Made by a program: the position numbers and the translations under genes
The notes under the pieces: generated by a model
What the model was told of the DNA's origin: nothing
Seen by the model: only the letters and a program-made list of their open reading frames with translations
Database searches by the model: none
From: Aquila chrysaetos chrysaetos
Taxonomy: Eukaryota > Chordata > Aves > Accipitriformes > Accipitridae
DNA: 64,000 bases
Assembly (NCBI RefSeq): GCF_900496995.4
Contig: NC_044030.1
Location: forward strand, 10,537,851-10,601,850
Reading direction: 5' to 3'
Part shown: one piece after another, positions 24,601 through 36,600 of the stretch
Position numbering within the stretch: position 1 is the first letter of the stretch
Layout of the letters: each line of letters opens with the position of its first letter

Positions 24601-27600
24601 TGCTGTGTCTGTTCAGCATCACAGAGGAAGAGCTCCCTAGCAGAAGAGGCAAAATACAGAGTCTTACACAGCCAAAACAGGAGTCCTACAGTACAGTTCA
24701 ACAGTGCCAGGGCTAGGACCTTAACTCAGCTAGCTGACATACTGCTAAATCACCATGGTTTATTCTACCACTACTTCAGTCCATGCCACTGAACACTCCA
24801 ACTGATTGCCTAGCTGTGGTTGGAGTGTTACACTGGTCAGAACCACCCGGCTCTGAATGGTGGGATATCAGTAGTACATAAGTTGCTAGACAGGTTATAT
24901 ATGTTCATACCTAGGGCTTTATTTCACACCAGCTTGCCAACAACAAATTTCTGTTCTGCCAGAAACTGCTTATACTGCAAAGAAGCCACCAGAGCCAGAC
25001 AAAGCAAGTTCTGTTTCTCCATTCTTCTCAGGAAGTAATGTAAGTGCAAGCTGGTTTTGTAGACTAGTTTGAAGTGCTAACCTTTGGACGGTCTTCTTTT
25101 TTCAAGGCTACTGCTTCCAGTTTTGCTTCATACTCCGCTTGAACTTGGTCTCTCTTCTTCAACACGTTCTATGGGCAAGAAAAAAGACAACTGTGAGCTC
25201 TTGTTCCTTCCCTCCCCAGCCTGCAAGAAACTGGGAAGTGATACAGCTTAAGTGCTAAGTCAGTCCAAAGTCAGACTTTCAGACTTACTTTCTCTTATTT
25301 TACAGTATTTAGGGAGTGGCTTTTAAAAACAAAGCATTTGCTCTCCAGCAGCTGGCAGGGTCAGATAAAATTCAAGTTTTGGACAAGCTGAAGGCATGCA
25401 AGATAGAAGCTGTCATGTCACTATGAATATTACCCTAAGTAAATTCAATTCATCATTTGACCTATTATTAGCATGAAAAGGATATAAACAAGAGCATCCA
25501 AGCTGTCAAGGACTAGTGCAAAACTTTTGACATCCTCAAGCACCAAACAGAAAACAGCATAGCCTAAGAGACAGGAAGGCCACCACAGAAGGTATTACAT
25601 CTCCCTTTTCACTTACAAAGACTCCTCAAAGTCTTTTATAGCAAGCTGTTACATTATTGCATTAGAATAAAAGTGAGCTTTGCTTTTAGATCAGTTTGGG
25701 GAGTTTGGTTGTTGGTTTAATTAAAAATATTAAAATTTTGAAAAGCACAATTTACGTGAAAAGCACTGAACTACCCGAGTGAGTTTCACAAGCAGTAAAA
25801 CATTTTATTGATGGAGTATTCTCAGCATAGAGAGCAAAAGATGCTACCTTTATCTTGTAATATAGCCACAAGCCAAGATCTCCACTAAGGTTGTACTACA
25901 GTCTTACAATTTAACAACAACCACAGAAATTAGTCTTTTTAAGAATATACTACTAAAAAAAAAGCAGTTCTGTGTCTGCAAAAGTGGGCAACTTACTTCT
26001 CCAGTCTTCACAAGGAAACAACTAGTAATTTTTTAGAACTCAGTTGATGGAAAGTTATTATTTAAAATGTTCAGAGGGAAGTCAACCAACACTCACTGCT
26101 GAGGCACCTGTAAATCTGAACTTCTCTTGCAGTCAACTTGGCCAGTTCATGCTTCGAGTCTTTCCTTCTGCCACCCAGAAGGCATTACCCCCACTAGGGC
26201 AAAAGGACGTAACTAGTCATTTTAAAATGACTAGTTTCAGACAAGGCTAGTAAAACAGGACTAGTCACATGCTCTGCTGCCTACAGAAATATCTGTTTAA
26301 AAGTGTAGTTCTCAGAGCTCTAAGAGCCAGTCTCACCAAGATCTATTTCCTAATTAAAGATGTACAAACCCTGTATCTACTAATCATCATCTTCCCCTTC
26401 CTCCCTCGTAAGCCAAGGGAACATCACTGGTGCAGGTGCTATAGAGTAGAGATAGGAGAAATTGCAATCAATATTCTTACAAACCTCAGTCCATGGTAAA
26501 TTGGAATGGCACCCCATCCACAAAGCTGCTATACATTTAGGCAAAAAGAGGGGGCAAAACTGAAAAATTCACCTTCAACAGCTTAACACTCCCTTTTCTC
26601 CCCAAAGGGATGTAAGCAAGCATGCCACTGGTTTGCTTGAAAAAAACACAGCATTCCCATTCCTTTTGAAATCTAAGCAACTATGTGGAATAGCCCTTAA
26701 GCGACTGAGGTTACCAATGCAACAAAAGCCTGAGAGATTTAACAGATATTTCTACTTTGTATTACCTCTTGAACCTGAGTCAACTGAAATTTCTTCTCAG
26801 AAAAACAACCGCCTCCAGCAATTGCATTCAGCCTATAGAAACCTCAAGTTAGTGCAGTAAGCTGGATCTGTACCAGGAGTAGCCAATGATTAACAGGTAT
26901 CAGCAGATTAGATTCAAAGGGCAGGTGTCTTATTTCTCCTTAAGTGCTCAAGTCCATCCACTGTGGACCATTAACAATATGCTTCTGAATACAGCTTTAA
27001 GTATCCATTAATGGCTGACCTGTAAGTCATGAGAAAAATACTGCCTTCCCTTTCACTTGTCCCATATGTGAAAGGAAGTATTTCCTCTGGCACCTCCAGG
27101 CAATCTCTTCTCAGTTGCAGATCAATGCCTTAAAGCTTCAGCAGCTCCTTCAAAAAGCTCTGTGCCAAGTTTCCCCAGACTTACCACAGCCCATGCAATA
27201 CTTCCACTAGTTAAGACCTCACTTAGAAGAAAAAAAAAAAAAAAAAGTAAAAAATATAAAAAAAAATTTTAAGTTGGAAGAAACCAGCATCAAACAGAAC
27301 AAACTCACACACCACGTTTCAGTTATTTGGGGACAGAACTAAACCACCAGTCCCTGTACAAACAAGACTTAGCTTGCTTTCAGTGAGGCAGGTCCTTCTC
27401 CATTTTGTATTTAGTTAAAACATTTCACCTTGGCCCAGATCTCTGAAGGAGCTTCAGGAGTTTGCCATCAGCCTCCTTTCTTGAATTGCAATCCTATGCC
27501 ATTTGCACACCATATAGCCTCCTACTACAATTAGACCTCACAAGAGGATCCTTATTTACTGCACACTTTTAAAGACAGAGTTAGTTATTCATGTGGTGCT

Positions 27601-30600
27601 TGCTTTAAACATGCATTAGAAGTAATGTCCAAGCACACAGCTGGGGATCACAACACTGCCAGAAAGGCTTATCAGGTGATAAGCATACAGAGATCATATA
27701 ACATTTTAATATCACCACTGAATTATGTAGAGCCAAGTTTGTCCTCTGCACTTGCCCCCCTGGGGAACACCAGCATACCACAAAAAATGTGGTACCTCAC
27801 ATTTGTTGACAAGTGCCTCACTGCACCAGGATTTGAGAAATCATCTGGCCATCTCATACATGACCTGTGTTTTGGAAAAGGTCTCTTCTAGACACTCCCA
27901 GCAACATTTAACTCAAGCCTGCAATGCCAGCCTCTCCCCACTTCAGTAAATCTTTCAAATGAACCCAGAGATGGGGCTTCCCTGGAGTCAGCCAATATTT
28001 GTTTCAGCCAGAACTACTGGGCTTTGCCTCCATATGTGCAGTTCCCTCAGTCTTCCCCCTCACATATAACAGTGCTCCTGAAGACACTAAAGTGAACAGT
28101 AATCTTTAAAAAAACCAGTGAAGATAATCTGGCAGTTCTTACACTGAGGGACATTCACCCAGCTAGAGACTGCTCTACAAATCAAGTTCCTATACCTACA
28201 CCTGGGGTACAGTGTGCAACAGAGAAAGCTGTCAAGGTTGCACTGAACTCCTAGTGCCTAGAGACTTGCCTTCCATTGAGTACCCTGTCCAACAACTGTG
28301 CTCCAAAAGCCAAAACAGACTTCAATTTCACAAGCAGGTCTCACAGCAGCTGATGAATAGGACTGCACTGCTAGTGAAGAGGACAGCCTTTTCAGCAGAA
28401 AGCCTCCCACACTCCAAGTGTAGCCTCCTTTACAGTTACTTACATGGTTTTATGGCGTCTGGGAAGACAGTTCTGTAGCTGCTTACTGCAGAAATAGTAA
28501 CAGACTGGTATTTTCTAGCATAAGAAAACTGCACTTGGTGTGACCTCAGAGATTTCAGGTTTGGTATTTGGGAGGAAAGAAAAATAGGAACAGTCTGCCT
28601 TGGCTAGCAATAGGTTTCTTTCTTGATTTTCCAACAAAGCTAATGAGATGCCCAAGCTGGACACAAAACAGCATAATCCTTATTTGCTATTAACTGCTAT
28701 TTTGCAAGTGTGGTTTCTAGATCCAACCAGTTCCAAAGCACCAACACAATGAGTATGTTAAGTTCATTACCAGAGAATAACTGACAGGAAGAGTGAGTCC
28801 TTTAGGGCACTAGGAAGTTAAGTCAGCTGTCTAAAAATTAAGCTAAAAAGGGTTTCTTTAGCTGAAGAGGTGCTTCAGGCAAGCCTGTTAGCTTGGAGAC
28901 TGCACTTAGTGTCTTTGCTGTCATCTGACAAGAGCCCTTTTAGAATGGGCCTGTCTCCAAGCCAATAGGTAGTCTAGCTGCAAGTCTTTAATGCCATGCT
29001 TCCTGTAGTAAGTGGTGTTTAACTGCCTGAAGTACCTCTTCAGCAGAAGAAACCCTTGCTTTTTAGCTTAAAAAAATTCCTCCCACGCTACATTTGTGAA
29101 AAGCACCTCTCACAACTCAGCTTGCCACTTTAGATGCCATCTCCAGTAGGCCATGGCCTTTGTAGCATCAAAAGGCACATGTTCTGGGCTAAAAGCTTTA
29201 ACCACTAGCCTCATTGGTTTGGGTTTGTGTGGTGGGGTTTTTGGTAGCAGAGGAGGGGCCGCAGGGCCGGCTCCTGTGAGAAGCTGCTAGAAGCTTCCCC
29301 CGCTCCAAGTCGGACCCGCCGCTGGCCAAGGCCGAGCCCGTCAGCGACGGTGGTCGCCCTCTGGGAGAACAGGTTTAAGAAGGGGAGCCTGCAGCGGGGC
29401 AGGAGAGTGGGATGTGAGAGAAACCCCTGTGCAGGCAGCAAGGTCAGCGAGGAAGGAGGGGAGGAGGTGCGCCGCAGGAGGCTGATGCCCCCGCAGCCCG
29501 TGGTGAGGCGGCAGGCTGTCCCCCCCCAGCCCACGGAGGGCAGCGGGGCAGCAGACGCCCCTGAAGATGGCCGTGGCTCCATGGGAAAGCCCACGCTGGA
29601 GCAGTCTGTCACTGAAGAACTGCAGCCGGTGGGAAAGACCCCCACCAGAGCAGGGGAAGAGCGAGGAGTCCTCCCCCTGAGGAGGAAGGGGCGGCAGAGG
29701 CAATGTGTGATGAACTGACCACAGTTCCTCCCAGGGTGGGGAGGAGTGAGCAGCTTCATGGTGCTTTTCTGCTGGCTGGGCTTAAACCACAACACTCATG
29801 CTCTGTTTATTTGTAAGTACACGAACACCCACCCCCCTTCCTACAGAGTAAGGTTAAGTCTGAACACCCTGGGTCAAGGCTTCCATCTACATCTCAGGGT
29901 GTTCCAGCAATACTTGGGTGTTAATAGTCCTATAAATAAAATGCACCTTGTTTATGCTAGGGTCAATACCATGACTACGAAAGCAAAGAGCATACTCAGG
30001 GAATTAGTGCAAAGCCTTTGTAAGAATCATTCAGCCAGGCAAGACAAGAGCCATACAACTAGCCATCTGAAGCTGGGAAAAGAAAGCTCTAGGTGTTTCA
30101 AATCTCAGTTTGAGAAGTATAGGATGACTAAGATTAAGATGGAGAAGGACGACCATGTTCAGACTGTAGGTTTAAAACAGGCCATTAGATCTCTAAAGAA
30201 GTGCATACCATAGCCTTGTGACAGTTGTTCCAAGTGGAAAGTCCTCAGAAGGAATTTGTCTGTTAGTACCCTACAGAGGGACTGCTAATACATACTGTAT
30301 CATGGCATTTGGTGAAAAGCTCTAACAGCCGAACCAGAGTCCTTAGGTTCAGTTTTCAGTGCAGTTAACTCAGTAATTCTTTTCCCCATGCAGTGGGATT
30401 GACTACCAATGCTCCTTAACTTCAAGAGAATAAAAACTGCATTGAAGTAGCTTTTATTACTTCTGCATGAGCCGTAAGATACCAAGTTCCTAGAGCGATT
30501 AAAAGTCACAGAACAAGCAACTCTTCAACACTTTGTGTGCACCCTAGCATTACTGACCTTAGCTTGACTGAATAGCAGAGCAGATAGGTAATGCTACCCA

Positions 30601-33600
30601 TGCAGTACCCTGTAAGCATACCTAGGTTTGTTTTGATTATGAAAACATCCTCCTACCTAATGCATTATTTACTTCCCGACTTTTCCCACCACCAACCCTT
30701 CTTGCTGTTAGAAAGAATGAACTCACTGATGCATCACTGCATGCAAACACCAATGACAGTGTCATTTCTGCCACAGGCCTCTCTTTACCTTCATTGACTC
30801 CGAGTACAATATATATTCCCTAAGCACAGGCAGGAAGTCTTCTGTCATGTCTTCACTGAGTTCTTCAAGAGCTGTGCAGCAGTTCCCAATACAGGCAGAC
30901 AACCCTTCCAGTGGCTCCGATAGCTCAACCTCCAGCGCTCCCCAGGTTGAATAAACAGGTCCATATTCTCGTAGTTCCACCAAGTATTCTGCAAAAAGCA
31001 GATGGAAAAGCAGATTAACAGAGTAAGAGTGAGGCACAAGGATCTGCAAACACTCAGACCAAACAGGAGAAACTATGTACCAAGTTTGGCAAACATTAAC
31101 TCCCCCAGGAGTCAAGTCTTGTGTTGCATTAGCATCTTAATAGACAGAGCTCTATGGCTGCACAGGTGACAGGTCCAAGTTGCCTCCTGCTTAACTGACC
31201 ATTCCTACAAGCTTCCAATACAAAGACACCTGCATCTGTGCAGTAGCCAAAGTAATTTTTTTTAAACATATGTAAAACTTGGGTCTGCTAAGACAGGTCT
31301 GTAAAGGTTATCTTCATCTAGGAATTCCACCTCTACTCCTCCAGATGGAAGGTACAGGTTTTTCCCTCTCCCAAAAGTCTTTCCAAAAATAACTCTAGTA
31401 AGAAAATAGGTTGGTATAACAACAAGAGCCATTTAAAAAAAAATATTTGGAGAGTTAAGCTAAAGTAAGATACTGTGTTAGGCTTTGGGCCTGTTTTAAA
31501 TCTGCAAGAGGCATTAGATTTTGCTCTGTGTGGCTCATTACAGGCCAGAATCATTGACATAAGTTGTCTTGGTCACACCATCAACCAGAACAAGATACAG
31601 AGCACTCAGACTGAAGTATTGTGATAGAGCACCTTGTGTCCTTACCCAACTGTTCCTTGATAATCCGTTGTGCTATTCTGTCAATGGTACCAAGCTTTAG
31701 AGAGAATGTGTCTAGATACTCCCCAATGGCTGCAAACTCCAGTGGCCGGCTTCTTAATTTGTAGCCTCCTGTAACGTATTTGACAGACTCTCCCATCTTT
31801 GACAGCAATGCCATTCCTTGCTTTTTATAGGCATTAAGATCCTAGAAAGTTAAAAAAAACCCAAACAGTTTAGAAATATTTCACTTGCTTGTTGGAAGAT
31901 TAATACAGTGAGGGATACTTTCCAGTCAAGATCAAATCATGTGAAGGCAAGAGATTACATGTGACATGTAGCCTTGGACAAAACCTCACATTATACAAGT
32001 TGTACAGCTGAGCACAGTTGCAAGACTACCTCTAGATGGAGATAAACTATCCAGAGGAATGGTATGAAGTACATTATAAATGAGTTAGTGGTCCACCTTT
32101 GCGCATGGCCAGACTTTCCCATGTTCCTGTACTGTCACCAGGGAAGTAGTGATATTAACAGCTCTGTTTCCACCGATACTGTTCATGCCATTCATCCATA
32201 CATACTTTTAAGTCGTAGCCCACAATACCAGTATTATGCAAATGTACCAGCTGGCTCTGATGACCTAGTACAGAGCTACACATTGCATGCCTATTTGGTC
32301 AGCAGTCACCTCACACCAGTTGTGAGGTATAGATAGAAGATAGAAGGCAGGGAAAGACTGCACAGAAAACGCACAGCATGGGGAGACTAGCACAGCTTTT
32401 CCGCAAGACAGAGGGCAGCTCAGGCTGGGTCAGATGTAGCCATGTTGCCTGCACAGAGAGCTTAAACTTCCTCATCAATGCTTTACACGTTTGCATAAAT
32501 CAACATTCAGACAACTTATGTTAACAAGGTTGTTTACCTACAATATTCAGGGGATTTCACCTTGACAGCACATCAGAAAAAACTTGTTAGCCAAAACGCC
32601 GTCCATTTTGCATTTTACTCCTTCCAGCAGGGGTCACTATTCAACATCGCAAAACAGGATTAAGCGCTCTAACTAGGTTATCCTATGCAGTCTGGGGAAG
32701 AGATGTTTTCAAACCAAGTAGACCCGTAGAGGTTAAGAATCAAGACATGGTATTACAGACTAGACTAAAAGCTTAAGTGTTCTTCAAAAGAATCCAACAG
32801 CCATCTTCAAAACATGTACGATGGTATTCTTTCCAAGTTCTTATAAGACAAACGTAAGTCTGATTAAGAGAACCTGACATATTAGCAGCTACTATAATTT
32901 TGGATTATGTTTGCATTTAAATGCAGTGGGTCCTTGACTCTTGCCTTCTACCTGTCCTAAGCACTATCTGCAAGCAGGCATCAGAAGACAACCCTTTAAC
33001 TCAAAATTAGTCACTTACTCTCTCACACATTCTGGTGTGTTACTGGTCCAAACAGGGAACTTGAAGAAAGGTTGGTTTCTCTTTTTCATCCAGGAGGTGA
33101 TCTCATGACTTTCTGCAGTAACTAAACTCTGAAGTGCTAGCACACTGAACTGACACCTCACTGCTGCAATAGAGCGAGTTCCAACACTAGAGACAGCCAG
33201 AAGAACACATGTCCTTTTCCCTCAGCCTCCCTGGATGCTCTGTATTCTCAAGGCAAGCCCTGCCCAGGGCTGAGAATACAGCCCCCACCATTTATTTTAC
33301 AGAGGTGGGAGAAGATGACTAAGCAGCTAAGAAAGTTGCATCATGCTTTGACAGCTGAAAAGCAGAACAAAGCTATCTGACATTTAACTATCAAGGTGCT
33401 AAACAAATTCTGCATTTCTGGCTTGTTTCAGCAGTTAAGTTCACCATGGAGGGGAAATAAAAGGGAACTGGAGATTGAGTGTCACATTACCAGCAAGCAG
33501 AGCATGAGCCTGAAGTGAGCTCAAATTAAGTGTCACATTTGAGTGAGCTAGCATAATGTGACATTGGAAAGACGTGCTTTTACAGCTCTCTTCACTTATC

Positions 33601-36600
33601 AGGTCAAACTCAAGCATGACTGTAGGTCCTTCTAGTCTTATTTAAAACGCAGTTCAAAAGACAGGTAAAGAAAATTGCACCGTTTATGGGTGAGTCACGC
33701 AGAAGATGAGCATGAAGTTGTTGACTGAGAACAAGCAAGAATAAGGTTTTCATGCTTAGTTTTGAGGGCAACAAGTACAAGCAGTATAGAAGGCACAGAC
33801 AAGAAAAAAGTCAAGAAACTTGCAAGCTTTTGTGCAAGAGATCTCTCCTCCTCCACCTTCCTCCTCCCCAAAACAGGATTTTACAAAGTCTACAGTTTTC
33901 TAAATTCTGAACCTTTCTTGCATCCGAGGCGTATGTTCTAGACACAGCGATACAAAACAAGCAAGTCTGGAGAACTGAATTTGTAAATCTACAGACCACC
34001 CCTCCCTTCAAGCAAAGGGACCCCATAGTTGTCACACACAGGTGTCTGTCACACACAACATTCAGGGTCCCTAACAACTCTCTGGTATTTTAGGGGAAGT
34101 TCTGACCTGCATGTGTAGTTTTATTAATGCCTTTTTAACTTCATTTCAAAAGAGACTGCAAAGGTGCCTGTTCTGTTGTCCCTGTCAATGACTGTGTTTG
34201 GAAGTTCCTGGCTTACCTTGGCTGTGAGAAACACGTTGAAGTGCTCATTAAAAGAAAGCACCGGGTGATCAGTTATTCTCTTCAAGAATTTGTCTAATGC
34301 TTTCCTCCTCGTCTCCACAAACTCCTCAGAAAAGCGATCGACAACACCCTTCACCACAAATTTCTCGGGAAGAGGCTGTCGGAGACAAGCAAAATGCACA
34401 ACATTCAGAAGACCAAAAACTTGTTTCTCCTTTTTGGAAACATACAAAGCAATCAAACTGCAGTCTTAACAGGCACTGAAGTGTTATGTTTGCTAACAGG
34501 AACCATACATCAGATGGGATGCAAGCCTTGCTCTGAATTACTGTTGAGCTGGTCTGGCCTAATGCTAGAATGCTAGCAATTCTACTGAGTGGCTTCAGCT
34601 GAGACCCACACCAGTGAAGCCCAGACAGTACTCTCACTAGGTACTTCTAGCATAGCTTAGAGAGTTCCCGCCTACTGCTATCCACGTTCAAGCTCCAGCT
34701 CTAAAAGAGATGCCAGCAGAGCTGCACACTATTCACTACAGCAATTCGTGCACACACACACACTGATGTTAAAGCAAGTCTGTTCAGTCCAAGGAAACCA
34801 AGAAAATTTAACAATTCTACTTACTCTTTTCCCCTGCATTCTGAACAATTTATAGCTCCTGGACAGGGCCCTTCTGTGAAGGGCTGATAGTCTTAGTAAT
34901 AGCACTACACTGAGCAAAGACAGACGAGCACGGTCAAGTGGTCCAGGCTGGAACCTTCCTGAAGCACTTGCACAGTCAGTCATCTATCATAGCTGACATT
35001 CTTAAGCATGTTTGTGTAATGTTGGCAGACCTTTGTTACTATCTACTCTTTCACCTTAATCCTATTTTGATGCCACCAGTTCATCTCTGCAGTTCAGCTT
35101 AACATGTAAGCCCAAGTCTGCCTCCAGACTTGCTAGTTCTGCAGTCCCTCCTGTTACAGTAAGACTCCAGACTTCAAAGTACCACTTCAGATGGAAGATA
35201 ACTCTTTAAGCTTCAGCATGGTTAGTCTCAGCTCTACCACTAGATCTGCTTTTGTTCTCTCCAGACAGCATGGAGTCTAAGATTAATATAATTTTTAAAA
35301 CTGTGCGTTGCATTTTATTCTTGTGAAACAGTCTGCCCGGACAGATAATCTGCTTACTCTTAGACTAGCAATGACAGCCATTTTCACCCAAATCAGGAAT
35401 CAGAATTCTCCTCTGCAAAGAGTCTTTGTTACCTAAAATCTGTGACAAAAGTAATTCAAAGTAAAAAAAACTGCGTATACGTATGCCGTTCCCACCATAC
35501 CCTAGATGATGTGGGATGCACATGAAGATTGCACCTCCTAAAAAACCCAGCCAGCCTGACTTAGCTGCAACACAGCTACCTTTTAAGCACTGTATTTAGT
35601 TCTTATAATTTAAGACTTATCTTATTATGCTTAGCATTCAGATTAGTCATTTTAGTTAAACCAGTGTAAGATACACTCTAATTAGACTTCTTCGGAAGAA
35701 TAATGCTTAGTGCAGTAGTCTTCAGGGAGGAGAAACTCTCTTCCCTTGCTTTGTAAACTTTAGCTGGGGCTCTATACTTCAGGAAGTCACTACCTCAGCA
35801 CCATATGCAGAAGGAAAAAGACAAGGTGGAAGACTAAAGAACCCTAGTTCAACCAAATGCATGCAAACTGCCACTGAATCATCACTAAAGTTTGAGCATT
35901 TTAGACCCACAGAAGAGTGCACCTCTATTAGAGAGGCTTCTGCCATTTAACCTGCTTTTAGCTATAGCAGTTGTTACAGTCCTTTACATTTTAAGCCTTT
36001 GAAGGTCCATCCCAAGTAGACAGTACACACAGCTAGCAAGTGATATTCTGCTTTAACTATGTGTTACTTATCTGACTTATAGTCTTCCAGCTTAAGAGTC
36101 TTTCTAACATTTTCCCACTGCAACATGTGAGCAGGGTTCACTATAGTCACAAAAGGCTTCAAGGATCCAAACATCACCATCCAAAGACAAGATCCTTGGC
36201 CATGTTAGGCTTATCTTTCTAGTCTAGAGACAGATCTGAGAGCATTTTTACTGTTGTTTGAAAGCACAGATTAGAGTAAGTCTCAGATAATTAAAAAAAA
36301 AAAATTAGTAACCAAAGAGATGAAAAGGAACCCCTATTGAGTTTAGTTTCAGCTCCTAAGTGTAGGCTATCATGACTCGCTGCACTGAGAAGACACATCA
36401 TTTGTTACAGGAAGATTTTAGGCAGAGGCACTATACCGAGATTAGGAAGACAACTCCATTTCGGTATTTTGTTAGGCAGAAGGCCTCGAGGGATTGCATT
36501 ATCTTCAGTTACAAATACAGATGCTCTTAGATTGGCTTGAAACATCCTTTCAGAATGCACTTGAGTTACAGTGCACCTGAAAAAGCCTTTAGCTTCTATT

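Larger units (their letters stand above)
19936..25081 (-). other. SNX30: SNX30 intron 7
   Basis: A phase-0 intron of 5146 bp. It contains a solo LTR at 21046-21604 inserted antisense to the gene and an 18-base A run at 21949-21966. The donor, GTTAGC, is weaker than those of the other exons. Confidence 0.88.
25169..30788 (-). other. SNX30: SNX30 intron 6
   Basis: A phase-0 intron of 5620 bp. It holds a 232-bp imperfect palindrome (28839-29070) and, 145 bp further along, a solo LTR (29215-29794). A 17-base A run lies at 27230-27246. The rest shows nothing recognisable. Confidence 0.88.

Noticed and set aside
29211..29795. Open frame of 194 codons on the minus strand, plus 120- and 122-codon frames
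   Set aside because: The limits coincide with the G+C-rich LTR at 29215-29794, and both strands are open. This is composition and not a gene.
29746..30213. Open frame of 155 codons on the plus strand
   Set aside because: It starts inside the LTR end and runs into intron 6 sequence. There is no recognisable domain and it is antisense to SNX30.
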